Below, piece after piece: positions 7,626-16,649 of a DNA stretch of 64,000 nt. Source of the stretch: Sphingomonas oligoaromativorans (GTDB taxonomy: Bacteria; Pseudomonadota; Alphaproteobacteria; Sphingomonadales; Sphingomonadaceae); NCBI RefSeq assembly GCF_011762195.1, contig NZ_JAASQK010000003.1, forward strand, positions 372,001 to 436,000. Direction: 5' to 3'. Below the pieces are notes generated by a model. That model was not told the origin of the DNA and made no database searches. It was given only the letters and a program-made list of their open reading frames with translations. Numbering within the stretch: position 1 is the stretch's first letter; every line of letters begins with the position of its first letter. The position numbers were made by a program, and so were the translations under genes.

Positions 7626-8262
7626 GGCGATCGGCCGCCTGCTTCATGTCGAGGCGAGCCCCCGCGGAGGGCGCTCGCGGTCGGCCTCGGTCGCGCGGCG
7701 GCTGATCTCGGGGCTGACTGGCGTGCAGGTCGAGCGTCTGGGCCTGTTCGAGGCGGATCTGCCCGAGCTGGACGGCCCCGTCATCGAAGGACGCTATGCC
7801 CTGATCGCCGGCGATCCCGTCGGCGAGGCGGTGCGCGGTGACTGGGATGCGATCCGCGAGAAGACGGCGCATTTCCTGTCGTTCGATGCCTGGCTGTTCA
7901 GCGTGCCGATGTGGAATTTCGGCATTCCCTACCGGCTCAAACATTATATCGACCTCATCACGCAGCCGGGCATGACCTTTTCGGTCGTGGACGGCGAAGG
8001 GCGGGGCCATGCCGCCGGGCGCAGCGCGCTGATCGTCGCGTCGGGCGCGCTCGACGTCCGGCCGGACGGGCCGTTGGCCGGTTTCGACTTCCAGCGCGCC
8101 TATCTCGAATCCTGGCTGCGCTTCATCGGCGTCAGCGCCATCCACACGATCCATGTCCGCCCGACCTACGGGCCGGAGGATGTCGTCGAGGCGGCGATGG
8201 CGACGGCCTATGCGGAGGCGGAGGCGCTGGCCGCGTCCCTCTGCCTGCCGGAGCGGGTGTAG
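7618..8262 (+). CDS. FMN-dependent NADH-azoreductase/quinone reductase-like flavodoxin-fold protein
   Basis: A 214-residue protein of the AzoR/AcpD family. It opens LLHVEASPRGGRSRS (FMN phosphate loop) and carries PMWNFGIPYRLKHYIDL followed by PGMTF, the characteristic flavin-site block of azoreductases. Such enzymes reduce quinones with NAD(P)H by two electrons, useful where oxygenases generate catechols or quinones. The ATG at 7618 overlaps the ferredoxin gene by 8 bp, so it is coupled to it. Its 3' end overlaps the convergent MaoC gene by 55 bp. Confidence 0.87.
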   Translation: MTRAIGRLLHVEASPRGGRSRSASVARRLISGLTGVQVERLGLFEADLPELDGPVIEGRYALIAGDPVGEAVRGDWDAIREKTAHFLSFDAWLFSVPMWNFGIPYRLKHYIDLITQPGMTFSVVDGEGRGHAAGRSALIVASGALDVRPDGPLAGFDFQRAYLESWLRFIGVSAIHTIHVRPTYGPEDVVEAAMATAYAEAEALAASLCLPERV

Positions 8263-8723
8263 ACGAGGTTGATGCTGGTGAAGCTCACCGCCTCCTCGCC
8301 ACGCTGGTTGACGACGGCGTAGCGCGTGATGGCGGTGCCACGATCGCTGCGCGAGGCCGATGGGCGCAGCTCGACGATTTCGGAGGTGACATGGATGCTG
8401 TCGCCGGCGCGGACGGCTTTGCGCATCCGCACTTCGTCCCAGCCGACGCCGCAGACGAAGTCGATGTCGGAATTGATCTCATGATCCATCTGCCGCCAGA
8501 GCGCGAGGACGTGGATGCCGCTCGCGACCACCTCGCCGAAGACGGAGCCGCGCGCCAGCTCGGCATCGCTGTGGAACCATTGCGGATCCCACTCGCGCGC
8601 GAAGGCGAGGATATCGGCCTCGCTGACGGTGCGGGCCGCGGAGCGGCGGACCTCGCCCACCACGAGATCCTCGAAGCAGCGGCTGGGACGGGCGGCGGAG
8701 AAGGGGCGGGCGGTTTCGGTCAT
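8208..8723 (-). CDS. MaoC-like acyl dehydratase (hot-dog fold)
   Basis: A 171-residue single hot-dog protein. It has the hydratase-2 style block DPQWFHSDAELA followed by GEVVASGIHVLALWRQM, where Asp and His are the expected catalytic pair. MaoC proteins hydrate enoyl-CoA esters, which fits the acyl-CoA dehydrogenase (6151) and the HSD10-type dehydrogenase (9675). The ATG at 8723 is preferred over 8729 because it sits 8 nt after GAGG. The C-terminal tail is Ala/Ser-rich and runs 55 bp into the convergent AzoR-like gene. It is divergent from the thioesterase at 8802 with a 78-bp gap. Confidence 0.85.
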   Translation of the reverse strand: MTETARPFSAARPSRCFEDLVVGEVRRSAARTVSEADILAFAREWDPQWFHSDAELARGSVFGEVVASGIHVLALWRQMDHEINSDIDFVCGVGWDEVRMRKAVRAGDSIHVTSEIVELRPSASRSDRGTAITRYAVVNQRGEEAVSFTSINLVYTRSGRQRDAASASASA

Positions 8724-8801
8724 CGGCATCACCTCGATAGGATCACAGCTTCCCCTCCGGCGGCGGCTTTGCCAAGCCGTTCGGACAGCAAGGAGAAGCC
8801 C

Positions 8802-9662
8802 GTGACCGATCGTGGCGGCGTACCGGCCAATCTGTTCGTCTTCGACGAAGTGGCGCCCGATGTCTTCACCGTGCCGCCGACCGGTGGCCCGCTGGAGCGC
8901 CTGTTCGGAGGCCATGTGCTGGCGCAGGCGCTGGCGACCGCGCAGCGCGGCGCGCCGGCCGGCCGGCTGGTGCATAGCTGCCACGCTTATTTCGTGCGCG
9001 CCGGCCGCGTCGACCGGCCGATCCGTTTCACCGTCCACCGCGACAGCGACGGCCGCAGTTTCTCCGCCCGGCGCGTGCAGGCAACGCAGGACGATGCGGT
9101 GATCCTGAACCTCGCCGCCTCCTTCCATGTCGAGGAGGAGGGGCCGGGCCAGCAGACACCCATGCCCGCCGTGCCCGACCCGGAGACGCTGCCGTCGCAG
9201 GATGACGTGATTGCGGCGGCGCTGCCCGGAATGCCCCCGCACCGCGCCGCCTTCTGGGATCGGGACATCGGCATCGACTTCCGTTCGGTGGAACCCTTCG
9301 TCACCGTCTCGCCGTCTCCGTCGCTGCCCCGGCGGGCTCTGTGGTTCCGCTTCAGGAAGCCGCTCGGCGACGATCCGGCCGAGCATCAGCGGATGCTCTG
9401 TTACGCTTCCGATCTCTATCTGATGCACACCGGGCTGCTGCCGCTGGGGGTGAGCTGGTGCGATCCGCGCTTGCAGGATGCCAGCCTCGATCATGCGATC
9501 TGGTTCCACCGGCGCTTCCGCGCCGACGAATGGCTGCTCTACGCGATGGACAGCCCGTTCACGGGCGGCGCGCGCACGCTGGCGCGCGGAACCATCTTCA
9601 CGCGGGACGGCCGTCTGGTCGCCTCGGTGGCGCAGGAAGGCCTGGTCCGTCTCAAGGATTGA
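8802..9662 (+). CDS. tesB: Acyl-CoA thioesterase, TesB family
   Basis: A 286-residue double hot-dog thioesterase. It has the N-terminal module (GGPLERLFGGHVLAQAL), the Asp-containing SLDHAIWFHRRF block and a C-terminal GTIFTRDGRLVASVAQEG with the Gln of the TesB Asp/Thr/Gln triad. It hydrolyses acyl-CoA to free acid and CoA and may release the pathway product or recycle CoA. It starts with GTG after AAGGAGAAGCCC and is followed within 12 bp by the dehydrogenase at 9675. Confidence 0.9.
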   Translation: MTDRGGVPANLFVFDEVAPDVFTVPPTGGPLERLFGGHVLAQALATAQRGAPAGRLVHSCHAYFVRAGRVDRPIRFTVHRDSDGRSFSARRVQATQDDAVILNLAASFHVEEEGPGQQTPMPAVPDPETLPSQDDVIAAALPGMPPHRAAFWDRDIGIDFRSVEPFVTVSPSPSLPRRALWFRFRKPLGDDPAEHQRMLCYASDLYLMHTGLLPLGVSWCDPRLQDASLDHAIWFHRRFRADEWLLYAMDSPFTGGARTLARGTIFTRDGRLVASVAQEGLVRLKD

Positions 9663-9674
9663 AGAGGGAAAGAC

Positions 9675-10436
9675 ATGGAGATCAAGGGTGCATCGGCGAT
9701 CGTGACGGGGGGCGCCTCCGGGCTCGGCGGAGCGACGGCGGCGATGCTGGCCGCGCGCGGCGCGAAGGTGGCGATCCTCGATCTCAACGAGGAGGCGGGC
9801 CGTGCCCATGCCGATGCGATCGGCGGCCTCTTCCTGCGCGCCGACGTGACCGGCGAGGGCGATGTCGGGGTCGCGCTCGATCGTGCGGCGGAGGCGCAGG
9901 GCGTCGCCCGCATCCTCGTCAACTGCGCCGGCGTCGCGCCCGCGATCAAGACGGTGTCGAAGGAGGGCAAACCCCATCCGCTCGACGCTTTCCGCAAGGC
10001 GATCGAGATCAATCTGATCGGCACCTATAATCTGATCGCCCAGTTCGCCGCCCGCCTGTGCGTCGCCGAGCCCGTGGGCGAGGAGCGCGGCGTGATCGTC
10101 AACACCGCCTCGGTCGCCGCCTATGACGGGCAGATCGGGCAGGCGGCCTATGCGGCCTCCAAGGGGGGCGTGGTGGGGCTGACGCTGCCGGTGGCGCGCG
10201 ATCTCGCCCAGCATCGTATCCGGGTGATGACGATCGCGCCGGGCATCTTCCTGACGCCGATGCTGATGGGTCTGCCGCAAGCCGCGCAAGACAGCCTCGG
10301 CACGCAGGTGCCGCATCCGAGCCGGCTCGGCCGGCCGGAGGAATATGCGCGGCTCGTGGAGAGCATCCTCGGCAATCCCATGCTGAACGGCGAGGTGATC
10401 CGGCTCGATGGTGCGATCCGCATGGCACCGCGTTGA
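9675..10436 (+). CDS. Type II 3-hydroxyacyl-CoA dehydrogenase-like SDR (HSD17B10 family)
   Basis: A 253-residue SDR with TGGASGLG (residues 11-18), NCAG (83-86), Ser146, Tyr159 and Lys163. The long loop between strands and the ending [11 protein letters not shown] are typical of HSD10-like 3-hydroxyacyl-CoA dehydrogenases. It would oxidise the 3-hydroxyacyl-CoA made by the MaoC hydratase. A GAAGAGGGAAAG ribosome site precedes the ATG. It sits between the thioesterase and the ferredoxin reductase in one plus-strand unit. Confidence 0.9.
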   Translation: MEIKGASAIVTGGASGLGGATAAMLAARGAKVAILDLNEEAGRAHADAIGGLFLRADVTGEGDVGVALDRAAEAQGVARILVNCAGVAPAIKTVSKEGKPHPLDAFRKAIEINLIGTYNLIAQFAARLCVAEPVGEERGVIVNTASVAAYDGQIGQAAYAASKGGVVGLTLPVARDLAQHRIRVMTIAPGIFLTPMLMGLPQAAQDSLGTQVPHPSRLGRPEEYARLVESILGNPMLNGEVIRLDGAIRMAPR

Positions 10437-10449
10437 GGAGGGACGGGAC

Positions 10450-11688
10450 GTGGGAAACGCAATGCGCACCGATGTCGTGATCGTGGGATGTGGCCATGGC
10501 GGCGCGCAGGCGGCAATCGCGCTGCGCCAGCGCAAGTTCGCGGGCAGCATCGCGATGATCGGGGAGGAGCCCGAGCTTCCCTATGAACGGCCGCCGCTCA
10601 GCAAGGATTATCTGGCGCAGGAAAAGCCCTTCGAGCGGATCATGATCCGCCCCGCCGCCTTCTGGGCCGAGCGCGAGGTGGAGATGCTGACCGGGCGGCG
10701 TGTCGTCACGGTCGATCCCCAGGCGCATGTCGTCACCACCGATGACGGCACGACGATCGGCTATGGCCAGCTCATCTGGGCAACGGGCGGTCATCCGCGG
10801 CGCATCGCCTGCGAAGGCCATGATCTCGCCGGCGTCCATTCGGTGCGCAGCCGCGCCGATGTCGACCGGATGATCGCCGAGCTGGGCTCGACGGAGCGGG
10901 TCGTGGTGATCGGCGGCGGGTATATCGGGCTGGAGGCGGCGGCTGTCCTGTCCAAGCTCGGCAAGCGGGTGACGGTGCTGGAAGCGCTCGATCGTGTGCT
11001 GGCACGGGTGGCGGGCGAAGCCCTGTCGCGCTTCTACGAGGGCGAGCATCGCGCGCATGGTGTCGATGTCCGGCTGGGGGCGAGGGTCGAGAGGATCGCG
11101 GGCACGGACGGCCGCGTCACGGGCGTCGCCCTTGCGGACGGCGAGATCATTGCGGCGGAGATGGTGATCGTCGGCATCGGCATCCTGCCGGCGGTCGAGC
11201 CGCTGATGGCGGCCGGCGCGGAGGGCGGTAACGGCGTGGCGGTCGACGAGCATGGCCGTACGTCCCTGCCTGATATCTTCGCCGTCGGGGATTGCGCGCT
11301 CCATGCCAACGGGTTTGCCGGCGGCATGGCGATCCGCCTCGAATCCGTCCAGAACGCCAACGATATGGCGACCACGGTGGCCAAGGCCATCACCGGCGAG
11401 CCGGAAGCCTATCATGCGGTGCCCTGGTTCTGGTCCAACCAATATGATCTCCGGCTCCAGACGGTCGGCCTCTCGACCGGCCATGACCGTGCGATATTGC
11501 GCGGCGATCCGGCTTCGCGCTCCTTCTCGATCGTCTATCTGAAGCAGGGCCGCGTCATCGCGCTCGACTGCGTCAATGCCGCCAGGGACTATGTGCAGGG
11601 GCGTGCCCTCGTCCTTACGCGCGCCACCGCCGACCCGGACAGGATCGCCGACTCCAACACCGCGCTGAAAGAGCTCTCTGGCCCCTGA
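10450..11688 (+). CDS. FAD-dependent ferredoxin reductase of an oxygenase system
   Basis: A 412-residue pyridine-nucleotide disulphide oxidoreductase of the ferredoxin/rubredoxin reductase type. It has the FAD motif [13 protein letters not shown] near residue 10, the YERPPLSK block, the NAD motif [15 protein letters not shown], the GIGILP segment, the second FAD motif [11 protein letters not shown] and a C-terminal reductase domain with [18 protein letters not shown] at 10450 lies 8 nt after GGAGG; an ATG at 10462 is the alternative. It should pass NADH electrons to the Rieske ferredoxin at 7311 and closes the catabolic cluster. Confidence 0.93.
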   Translation: MGNAMRTDVVIVGCGHGGAQAAIALRQRKFAGSIAMIGEEPELPYERPPLSKDYLAQEKPFERIMIRPAAFWAEREVEMLTGRRVVTVDPQAHVVTTDDGTTIGYGQLIWATGGHPRRIACEGHDLAGVHSVRSRADVDRMIAELGSTERVVVIGGGYIGLEAAAVLSKLGKRVTVLEALDRVLARVAGEALSRFYEGEHRAHGVDVRLGARVERIAGTDGRVTGVALADGEIIAAEMVIVGIGILPAVEPLMAAGAEGGNGVAVDEHGRTSLPDIFAVGDCALHANGFAGGMAIRLESVQNANDMATTVAKAITGEPEAYHAVPWFWSNQYDLRLQTVGLSTGHDRAILRGDPASRSFSIVYLKQGRVIALDCVNAARDYVQGRALVLTRATADPDRIADSNTALKELSGP

Positions 11689-11764
11689 CCCTCGTGGGGG
11701 CACGGATGGACGAAGCGGAGAATGCGTTCGAAAGGGCCGGCGTGACCGATGCCTCTGGGGCTTG

Positions 11765-11854
11765 TGGCGGAGACGGAGGGATTCGAACCCTCGATACGGT
11801 TTCCCGTATGACGCTTTAGCAAAGCGTTGGTTTCAGCCACTCACCCACGTCTCC
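11765..11854 (-). tRNA. tRNA-Ser (anticodon GCT)
   Basis: The minus strand folds into a class II tRNA of 90 nt. The acceptor stem is GGAGACG/CGTCTCC, the anticodon loop is TTTGCTAAA (GCT), there is a long variable arm, the T loop is GGTTCGAATCC, and the 3' CCA is encoded. It reads AGC/AGT serine codons. Confidence 0.95.
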
Positions 11855-12024
11855 GGGCCGGCTTCGGGGGGCTATAGCGACGGTTTTCGGACTGCACAAC
11901 TGCCTCTGCGCGGTGAAATGTGCTGCCATTGAGTCGTGCCGCATCCATCCCCCTTGCCATTCATTGCGTGCTAAGGCGCTTCGCGGTTAACCAGAGCCTT
12001 GAGAAGTTGGGGAGCACAGGTTTC

Positions 12025-12786
12025 ATGACGATCATCGCCCGTCGGCTCGGGGCCGCCGCCGGCATCGCGGCTCTCGGCGGATTGCTGGCTCAGCCGGCCG
12101 CAGCGCAGATCCGCACGGTCGACCCGTCCTCCGCTCAGGCCCATGCCGACGCGCTCGGCAACGGCCAGCCCGAAACCAGCGGCCCGGCCTATACCCCTCC
12201 GCTCGCCGAGGATCGCGGCGCCCCACCGCCGGCATCCGCCCCCGAAGAGAGCGAGGAGCGCGCCGCCCCGCCGTCCACCAACGCCTCGCGAGCCTCGGAT
12301 TCGCAGACCTATCAGGAAAGCGACGTGCTCGACGCCGCCGAGGGCGTATTCGGCCGCGGCACCGAGGGCCTCGCCAAGATCATCGAGAAGATCCTCAAGG
12401 ATCAGGGCCGCCCCACCGCCTATATCTCCGGCCGCGAGGCGAGCGGCGCCTTCGCCATCGGCCTGCGCTACGGCTCGGGCGTGCTGCACCACAAGGTGGA
12501 GGGCGACCGCCCGATCTACTGGACCGGCCCGTCGCTGGGCTTCGACATTGGCGGCAACGCGTCGAAGGAATTCATCCTCGTCTACAATCTCTACGACAGC
12601 CAGGATGCCTATCATCGTTTCCCGGCGGCGGAGGGCACCGCTTATTTCATCGGCGGCTTCACCGCGAGCTATCTGCGCCGTGGCGACATCGTGCTGATCC
12701 CGATCCGGCTGGGCGTCGGCTGGCGGCTGGGCGCCAATGTCGGCTATATGAAGTTCACGCCGCAATCGAAGCTGCTGCCCTTCTGA
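12025..12786 (+). CDS. eipA: EipA family (DUF1134) periplasmic envelope-integrity protein
   Basis: A 253-residue exported protein with a signal peptide ending ...AQPAAA, then a low-complexity Pro/Ala/Glu-rich linker of about 70 residues. The C-terminal DUF1134 domain has YISGREASGAFAIGLRYGSG, a Trp-Gly-Pro-Ser-Leu-Gly segment, GTAYFIGGF and IRLGVGWRLGANVGYMKFTP. The family is known from Brucella EipA, which supports cell-envelope integrity. The ATG at 12025 begins the signal peptide, with GGGGAGC upstream. It is monocistronic between a tRNA and a lipoprotein gene. Confidence 0.9.
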   Translation: MTIIARRLGAAAGIAALGGLLAQPAAAQIRTVDPSSAQAHADALGNGQPETSGPAYTPPLAEDRGAPPPASAPEESEERAAPPSTNASRASDSQTYQESDVLDAAEGVFGRGTEGLAKIIEKILKDQGRPTAYISGREASGAFAIGLRYGSGVLHHKVEGDRPIYWTGPSLGFDIGGNASKEFILVYNLYDSQDAYHRFPAAEGTAYFIGGFTASYLRRGDIVLIPIRLGVGWRLGANVGYMKFTPQSKLLPF

Positions 12787-12886
12787 CCGCGCGCTTGTCC
12801 ATCGTCGGCCGGGCGGGTTCAGCGCCGGTTCAAGCCCATGAGATACAATGGTTTCTCCAGGCAACCCCTCCGCGATGGAGAGAGAG

Positions 12887-13381
12887 ATGGCACGCGACAG
12901 CATGAGCCGGGGGCGGCTTCGCAGGGCGCTTCCGCTGCTGGCGCTGGCCGGCGCGGCGCTGGCGCTCGGCGGATGTGTCGACGACGGCTATGACGGCTAC
13001 GGAGTCTATGGCGGCGGCTTTTACGGCGACGTCTATGGCGATGGCTATGGCGGCTATGATGGCTGGCCGGGCTATGGCTGGTATGACGGCTTCTATTATC
13101 CGGGCACCGGCTTCTATGTTTACGACCGTGGCGGCCATCGCCACCACTGGAACGGCCCCGGCCATGGATGGAACGGCGGACACGGCTGGGCCGGCGGGCA
13201 TGGCAACCCCGGATGGAAGGGGCATGGCCCACACGGCTGGAACGGGCGCCCCGGCGGCGGCTGGCATGGTGGAAACGGAGGCCGAGGCCCCGGTGGCCAT
13301 GGCTGGCACGGCCCGTCCGGCGGTTCTGCGCATAGGGCGGTTCCTGCTCCCGCCCCCTCGCGCAACGAGCGACCGCGCTAG
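12887..13381 (+). CDS. Gly/Tyr/Trp/His-rich lipoprotein
   Basis: A 164-residue protein with a lipoprotein signal: basic SRGRLRR, a hydrophobic stretch, and the lipobox LGGC with Cys30. The mature part is almost entirely Gly, Tyr, Asp, Trp, His and Asn in loose GYGG and GWNG repeats, ending in an Arg/Pro tail. ATG 12887 is chosen because GGAGAGAG lies 6 nt upstream; 12848 and 12875 are alternatives. Such proteins are common in sphingomonad envelopes, but the function is unknown. It is convergent with the cyclophilin gene, with a 3-bp gap. Confidence 0.75.
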   Translation: MARDSMSRGRLRRALPLLALAGAALALGGCVDDGYDGYGVYGGGFYGDVYGDGYGGYDGWPGYGWYDGFYYPGTGFYVYDRGGHRHHWNGPGHGWNGGHGWAGGHGNPGWKGHGPHGWNGRPGGGWHGGNGGRGPGGHGWHGPSGGSAHRAVPAPAPSRNERPR

Positions 13382-13384
13382 ACC

Positions 13385-14269
13385 CTAATGCCGAGGCCGG
13401 ACGGGCACCGGCGCGTTGCAGAGATCGACCCCGCCCGCCGGGCGCACGAAGAAGGCGTCGCGCCGGTTGGCGCGCGCATCGAGATAGGCGGCGAAGGCCG
13501 GCGAGTCCCCGCGCATAACCTCGAAACGCGGCCGCTCGGCGGCGGGCATGTCGGCCGCGATCCGCACCCGGCGAATCGCGAGCCTCTGTCGCGCATCGGT
13601 ATAGAAGCCCAGATCGCCCGTTCCGCGCGGAAGCGCCGCCAATAGCTCGATCCCCTCCACGATCCGGCCAACCAGCGCGATGTTGCGATCGAGATGGCGC
13701 GGCGCCTGCCCGATCACCGTATAGAGTTCGGCGCCGGTCCCGGTGTCGGGCGGCATGTCGCGGCCCACGCCGACCATCCCGTAGCAATGGGTCAGCCACG
13801 CCGTCCGGCCGTCGCTCGCGACCGGCCAGCCATCCGCATGGCCGACACGCGGCGCATAGGCATCGGGCGAGCCCAGCGGCCGCACCGTCAGCCCGGCCAG
13901 CGGCCGCTCATATTCCGCCGGCGGATGCGCGATCACACCGGCCGGAAGCGGCTTTTTCCCGTCGGCACCGCCCCATTGGACGACATAATTATCCTGCACG
14001 CGCACCACCGCGCTGCCATCGAACCATCCCGCGCGGGCGAGCGCCCGGATGTTGGCGACGTGGACGGGCGCGAAGTCGGGCGCCAGTTCGATCACGACGC
14101 GCGGGCCATTGGTGAGATCCATCACCAGCAGATCGTCGGGCGCAACCGCCTGCCACGCGCCGGGAGGCGCCGCAGCGACGATCTCGCCCGGTGACAGGGC
14201 GGCAGGAGGCGGCGACGCCGCCGTCAGCAGAAGGGCGAGAAAGGCGGGCGACAGGACGGATCGACGCAT
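13385..14269 (-). CDS. Cyclophilin-type peptidyl-prolyl cis-trans isomerase, exported
   Basis: A 294-residue protein with a signal peptide ([20 protein letters not shown]) and a cyclophilin fold. The domain shows [39 protein letters not shown], then DNYVVQWGG, a Tyr-Gly-Met-Val-Gly core and [14 protein letters not shown]. It should catalyse prolyl isomerisation of periplasmic proteins. The catalytic Arg/Phe/Trp pattern is altered from human CypA ([13 protein letters not shown]), as usual in bacterial periplasmic versions. It is divergent from tRNA-Ser(GGA). Confidence 0.85.
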   Translation of the reverse strand: MRRSVLSPAFLALLLTAASPPPAALSPGEIVAAAPPGAWQAVAPDDLLVMDLTNGPRVVIELAPDFAPVHVANIRALARAGWFDGSAVVRVQDNYVVQWGGADGKKPLPAGVIAHPPAEYERPLAGLTVRPLGSPDAYAPRVGHADGWPVASDGRTAWLTHCYGMVGVGRDMPPDTGTGAELYTVIGQAPRHLDRNIALVGRIVEGIELLAALPRGTGDLGFYTDARQRLAIRRVRIAADMPAAERPRFEVMRGDSPAFAAYLDARANRRDAFFVRPAGGVDLCNAPVPVRPRH

Positions 14270-14335
14270 TCCGGCAGCCTGCCATAGCGCGAGAGCTTGC
14301 GGAAGCGCTCCGATGTCGCTAGCAGCCCCCGGCAC

Positions 14336-14426
14336 GGAGCGGTGGCCGAGTGGTCGAAGGCGCACGCCTGGAAAGTGTGTAGGGGTCCAAAGCTCCTCGA
14401 GGGTTCGAATCCCTCCCGCTCCGCCA
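14336..14426 (+). tRNA. tRNA-Ser (anticodon GGA)
   Basis: A 91-nt class II tRNA with acceptor GGAGCGG/CCGCTCC, anticodon loop CTGGAAA (GGA), a long variable arm, T loop GGTTCGAATCC and an encoded CCA. It decodes TCC/TCT serine codons. Confidence 0.95.
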
Positions 14427-14510
14427 TCTTGATGATCCTTCCAGATTCGCGATGACCACGGGCCTGCATCCCGTGCAGGCTCCATCCGCCTTTCTGAAGA
14501 GGTTTCCGCC

Positions 14511-14651
14511 TTATCGTGCGGTCGGCGCGGTGCGATGCAGGCGATCGAGGCGGACCAGCGCCGCCAGGATGTCCACAGGCAAGGCTTGACCGGCAGGCTG
14601 GGTCACCTTCGGCCCGAGCGGGGCTTTTCGTGTCGGCAGCGGCTGGCTCAA
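14511..14651 (-). CDS. Candidate small protein, 46 residues
   Basis: A minus-strand frame from TTG (14649-14651) to TAA (14511-14513). It encodes MSQPLPTRKAPLGPKV... and ends LAALVRLDRLHRTAPTAR. A GGGAG ribosome site lies 7 nt before the TTG. About three quarters of its codons end in G or C, higher than the flanking non-coding DNA, which argues for real coding. It is basic, with a likely amphipathic C-terminal helix and no signal peptide. No family is recognised. Confidence 0.38.
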   Translation of the reverse strand: MSQPLPTRKAPLGPKVTQPAGQALPVDILAALVRLDRLHRTAPTAR

Positions 14652-14848
14652 GGTTAAACTCCCGTTAGCCCTCTTGATAACGGCTGGCGGCCCCGAGAGT
14701 TTAGGGTTCGACCAAAGTTAAATGCCGATGGGCCATTTTGTGGGGCGTTTCCGGCGCGGGGGCCATCATGTTGCGGCGGCTCCGCGAGTCCTGTAGGTCG
14801 CGCGTCCATCCCGGCAGGGACGATCCGAATATCGGGGCTTGGCGGCGG

Positions 14849-15451
14849 ATGACGACCCGGACACTTTTCGCGACACGTTTCTATCAGGGCGAGCTGGACG
14901 ACACCGGTCTGCTCGCCGAGCTGGAGGAGGCCGCGCTGTCGCTCGCCCGCGAGGATCGCGCGGGGCGCGCCTGGAGCAGGCAGCAGGGCTATCCCGGCTA
15001 CACCTCCTATGCGTCGCTGAACGATCTGCCCGTCCGCAATCCGGTGTTCGACGATCTGCGCCGCGCGCTCGACAAGCATGTCCGTCGCTTCGTCGACGAG
15101 GCTTATCTCGATCTGGGCGGGCGCCGGCCGAAGCTGGACAGCCTGTGGGTCAACGTCCTCAAGGGATCGGGTGGTCATTCCGGCCATATCCATCCGCACA
15201 GCATCGTATCGGGCACCATCTATGTCCGCGTGCCGGAGGGGGCGCAGGGGCTGAAGCTGGAAGATCCGCGCCTGCCGATGATGATGGCGGCGCCGCTCCG
15301 CCGCCGGGACGCGCCGGAGGAGGCGCAGACCTTCGTCTATGCGACGCCCTTAGAAGGCAGCATCTTCCTGTGGGAGAGCTGGTTGCGGCACGAGGTGCCG
15401 GCCGGGCAGGCGAAATCCGAACGGATCAGCATCAGCTTCAACTATCGCTGA
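14849..15451 (+). CDS. Putative 2OG-Fe(II) oxygenase (TIGR02466-type)
   Basis: A 200-residue protein resembling the conserved family of putative 2-oxoglutarate/Fe(II) dioxygenases. It has FATRFYQGEL at the start, VNVLKGSGGHSGHIHPHSIVSGTIYVRVP in the middle with candidate iron-ligand His residues, and LWESWLRHEVP then SERISISFNYR at the end (His and the 2OG-binding Arg). The ATG at 14849 begins the conserved region; no strong ribosome site is seen. Its last 14 bp overlap the convergent membrane protein gene. The substrate is unknown. Confidence 0.8.
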   Translation: MTTRTLFATRFYQGELDDTGLLAELEEAALSLAREDRAGRAWSRQQGYPGYTSYASLNDLPVRNPVFDDLRRALDKHVRRFVDEAYLDLGGRRPKLDSLWVNVLKGSGGHSGHIHPHSIVSGTIYVRVPEGAQGLKLEDPRLPMMMAAPLRRRDAPEEAQTFVYATPLEGSIFLWESWLRHEVPAGQAKSERISISFNYR

Positions 15452-16649
15452 GTTCCGGGGCCGCGATGCGGGCGCAGGAGCGCCGGATGTGCCTGGCGGG
15501 CCGAATGAGGGCGTTGGCCGCGCGCGTGGTGAGGCGGTCGGCGGCGGTGGCCGTTGCATGGATCAGGCCGGGGAAGGAGAAGCGGCCCGCCTCGCCCGGC
15601 TTCCCCCGCGCCAGCGCGCGATCATAGGCGAAGATCACCGCGATCACGACCATGAGCAGCAGCAATGCGGATGGCGCGGCGCCGAGCTGCGTCGCGATCG
15701 TCCGGGGCCAGAAGGTGATGATGACATTGCCGAAGCCGAAGCCGAACAGCGAGCGCCGGCCAAGCACGAGCAGGGCATCGGGCACCCGCCGCCCTCGGGT
15801 CGCCGCGACGGCGGCGAGGATCAGCACCAGCGCGAACCCGCCCATGATGAAGGTGTAGGCCGGGTGATTGAGGTTGCGCAGGCGCATCGAGGAGAGGCTG
15901 GTCAGGTCGATCGGCCCGTAGCGGGTCTGGGTCAGCGACCAGAGGCCCGCCGCCGCGAAGAGCAGCGGCAGCGGCCACAGCCTTCCGCGCGGGGAGGCGC
16001 CCGTCAGCCAGCGCCCCAGCAGGAAGCCCGCGAAGACCAGCACCAGGCTATGGAGGATGGACGGCCCCGCGATCTGGGGGACGCTGCCCGTGCCGATCGT
16101 CAGATCGACGATCCGGGCGAGGATCGGCTGGCCCATCACCGGCGGCGGCGTCGGCAGGCTCTTGAGCTGCGGGAAGGCCAGATGTACGCAGACGGCGGCG
16201 GCGAGGCACAGCGGCGCCGGCACCCGCCGCAGCAGCAGGATGGCCAGCGGCATCGCCATGAACATGATCGTATAATATTGCAGGATGCCGGCATAAGGCG
16301 TGCTGCCGAGCATCAGCGCGCAGAGGAAGGCGTATCGCGCGCTGTAGGGCACGGCGATCCACAGCGCGATCACGTTGGCGAGGAACAGCAGATAGCACTG
16401 GATGCCCCGCGCCCAGCTCCGTCGGGTCAGCGCCTTCAGGCCGTCACGCTCCGCGCGGGGCAGGTGGACCAGCGCGATCATCGCGCCGAAGAGCAGGATG
16501 AAGATCGGCGTCGAGGTGCGGATCACGATGCCGATCAGCGGCGAAGGCATGGGCGTGCCCACCTGAACCATCGCATGGGCCGTCAGGGCGAGCAGCATCG
16601 CCCAGGATCGGGCGACATCCAGGCCATAGATGCGCTTCGTCGCCACCAC
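15438..16649 (-). CDS. OpgC/acyltransferase-type multi-spanning membrane protein
   Basis: A 403-residue integral membrane protein with about ten hydrophobic segments. It opens with RIYGLDVARSWAMLLALTAHAM, the first-helix signature of OpgC and acyltransferase-3 proteins (conserved Asp/Arg, then His on the helix). OpgC proteins succinylate periplasmic glucans. The resemblance is in topology and the first helix, so the substrate is inferred only. The start is GTG at 16649 with AGGGGA upstream (a GTG at 16646 is equivalent). It is convergent with the 2OG oxygenase. Confidence 0.75.
   Translation of the reverse strand: MVATKRIYGLDVARSWAMLLALTAHAMVQVGTPMPSPLIGIVIRTSTPIFILLFGAMIALVHLPRAERDGLKALTRRSWARGIQCYLLFLANVIALWIAVPYSARYAFLCALMLGSTPYAGILQYYTIMFMAMPLAILLLRRVPAPLCLAAAVCVHLAFPQLKSLPTPPPVMGQPILARIVDLTIGTGSVPQIAGPSILHSLVLVFAGFLLGRWLTGASPRGRLWPLPLLFAAAGLWSLTQTRYGPIDLTSLSSMRLRNLNHPAYTFIMGGFALVLILAAVAATRGRRVPDALLVLGRRSLFGFGFGNVIITFWPRTIATQLGAAPSALLLLMVVIAVIFAYDRALARGKPGEAGRFSFPGLIHATATAADRLTTRAANALIRPARHIRRSCARIAAPELSDS

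Noticed and set aside
13120-13365. A Pro/Cys-rich minus-strand frame of 81 codons.
   Set aside because: It is the complement of the Gly/Trp-rich lipoprotein gene and has no independent support.
11765-14426. Integration site of a mobile element next to the two tRNA-Ser genes.
   Set aside because: No integrase, transposase, direct repeat of the tRNA 3' end, or phage gene is present; the flanking genes are housekeeping or envelope genes.
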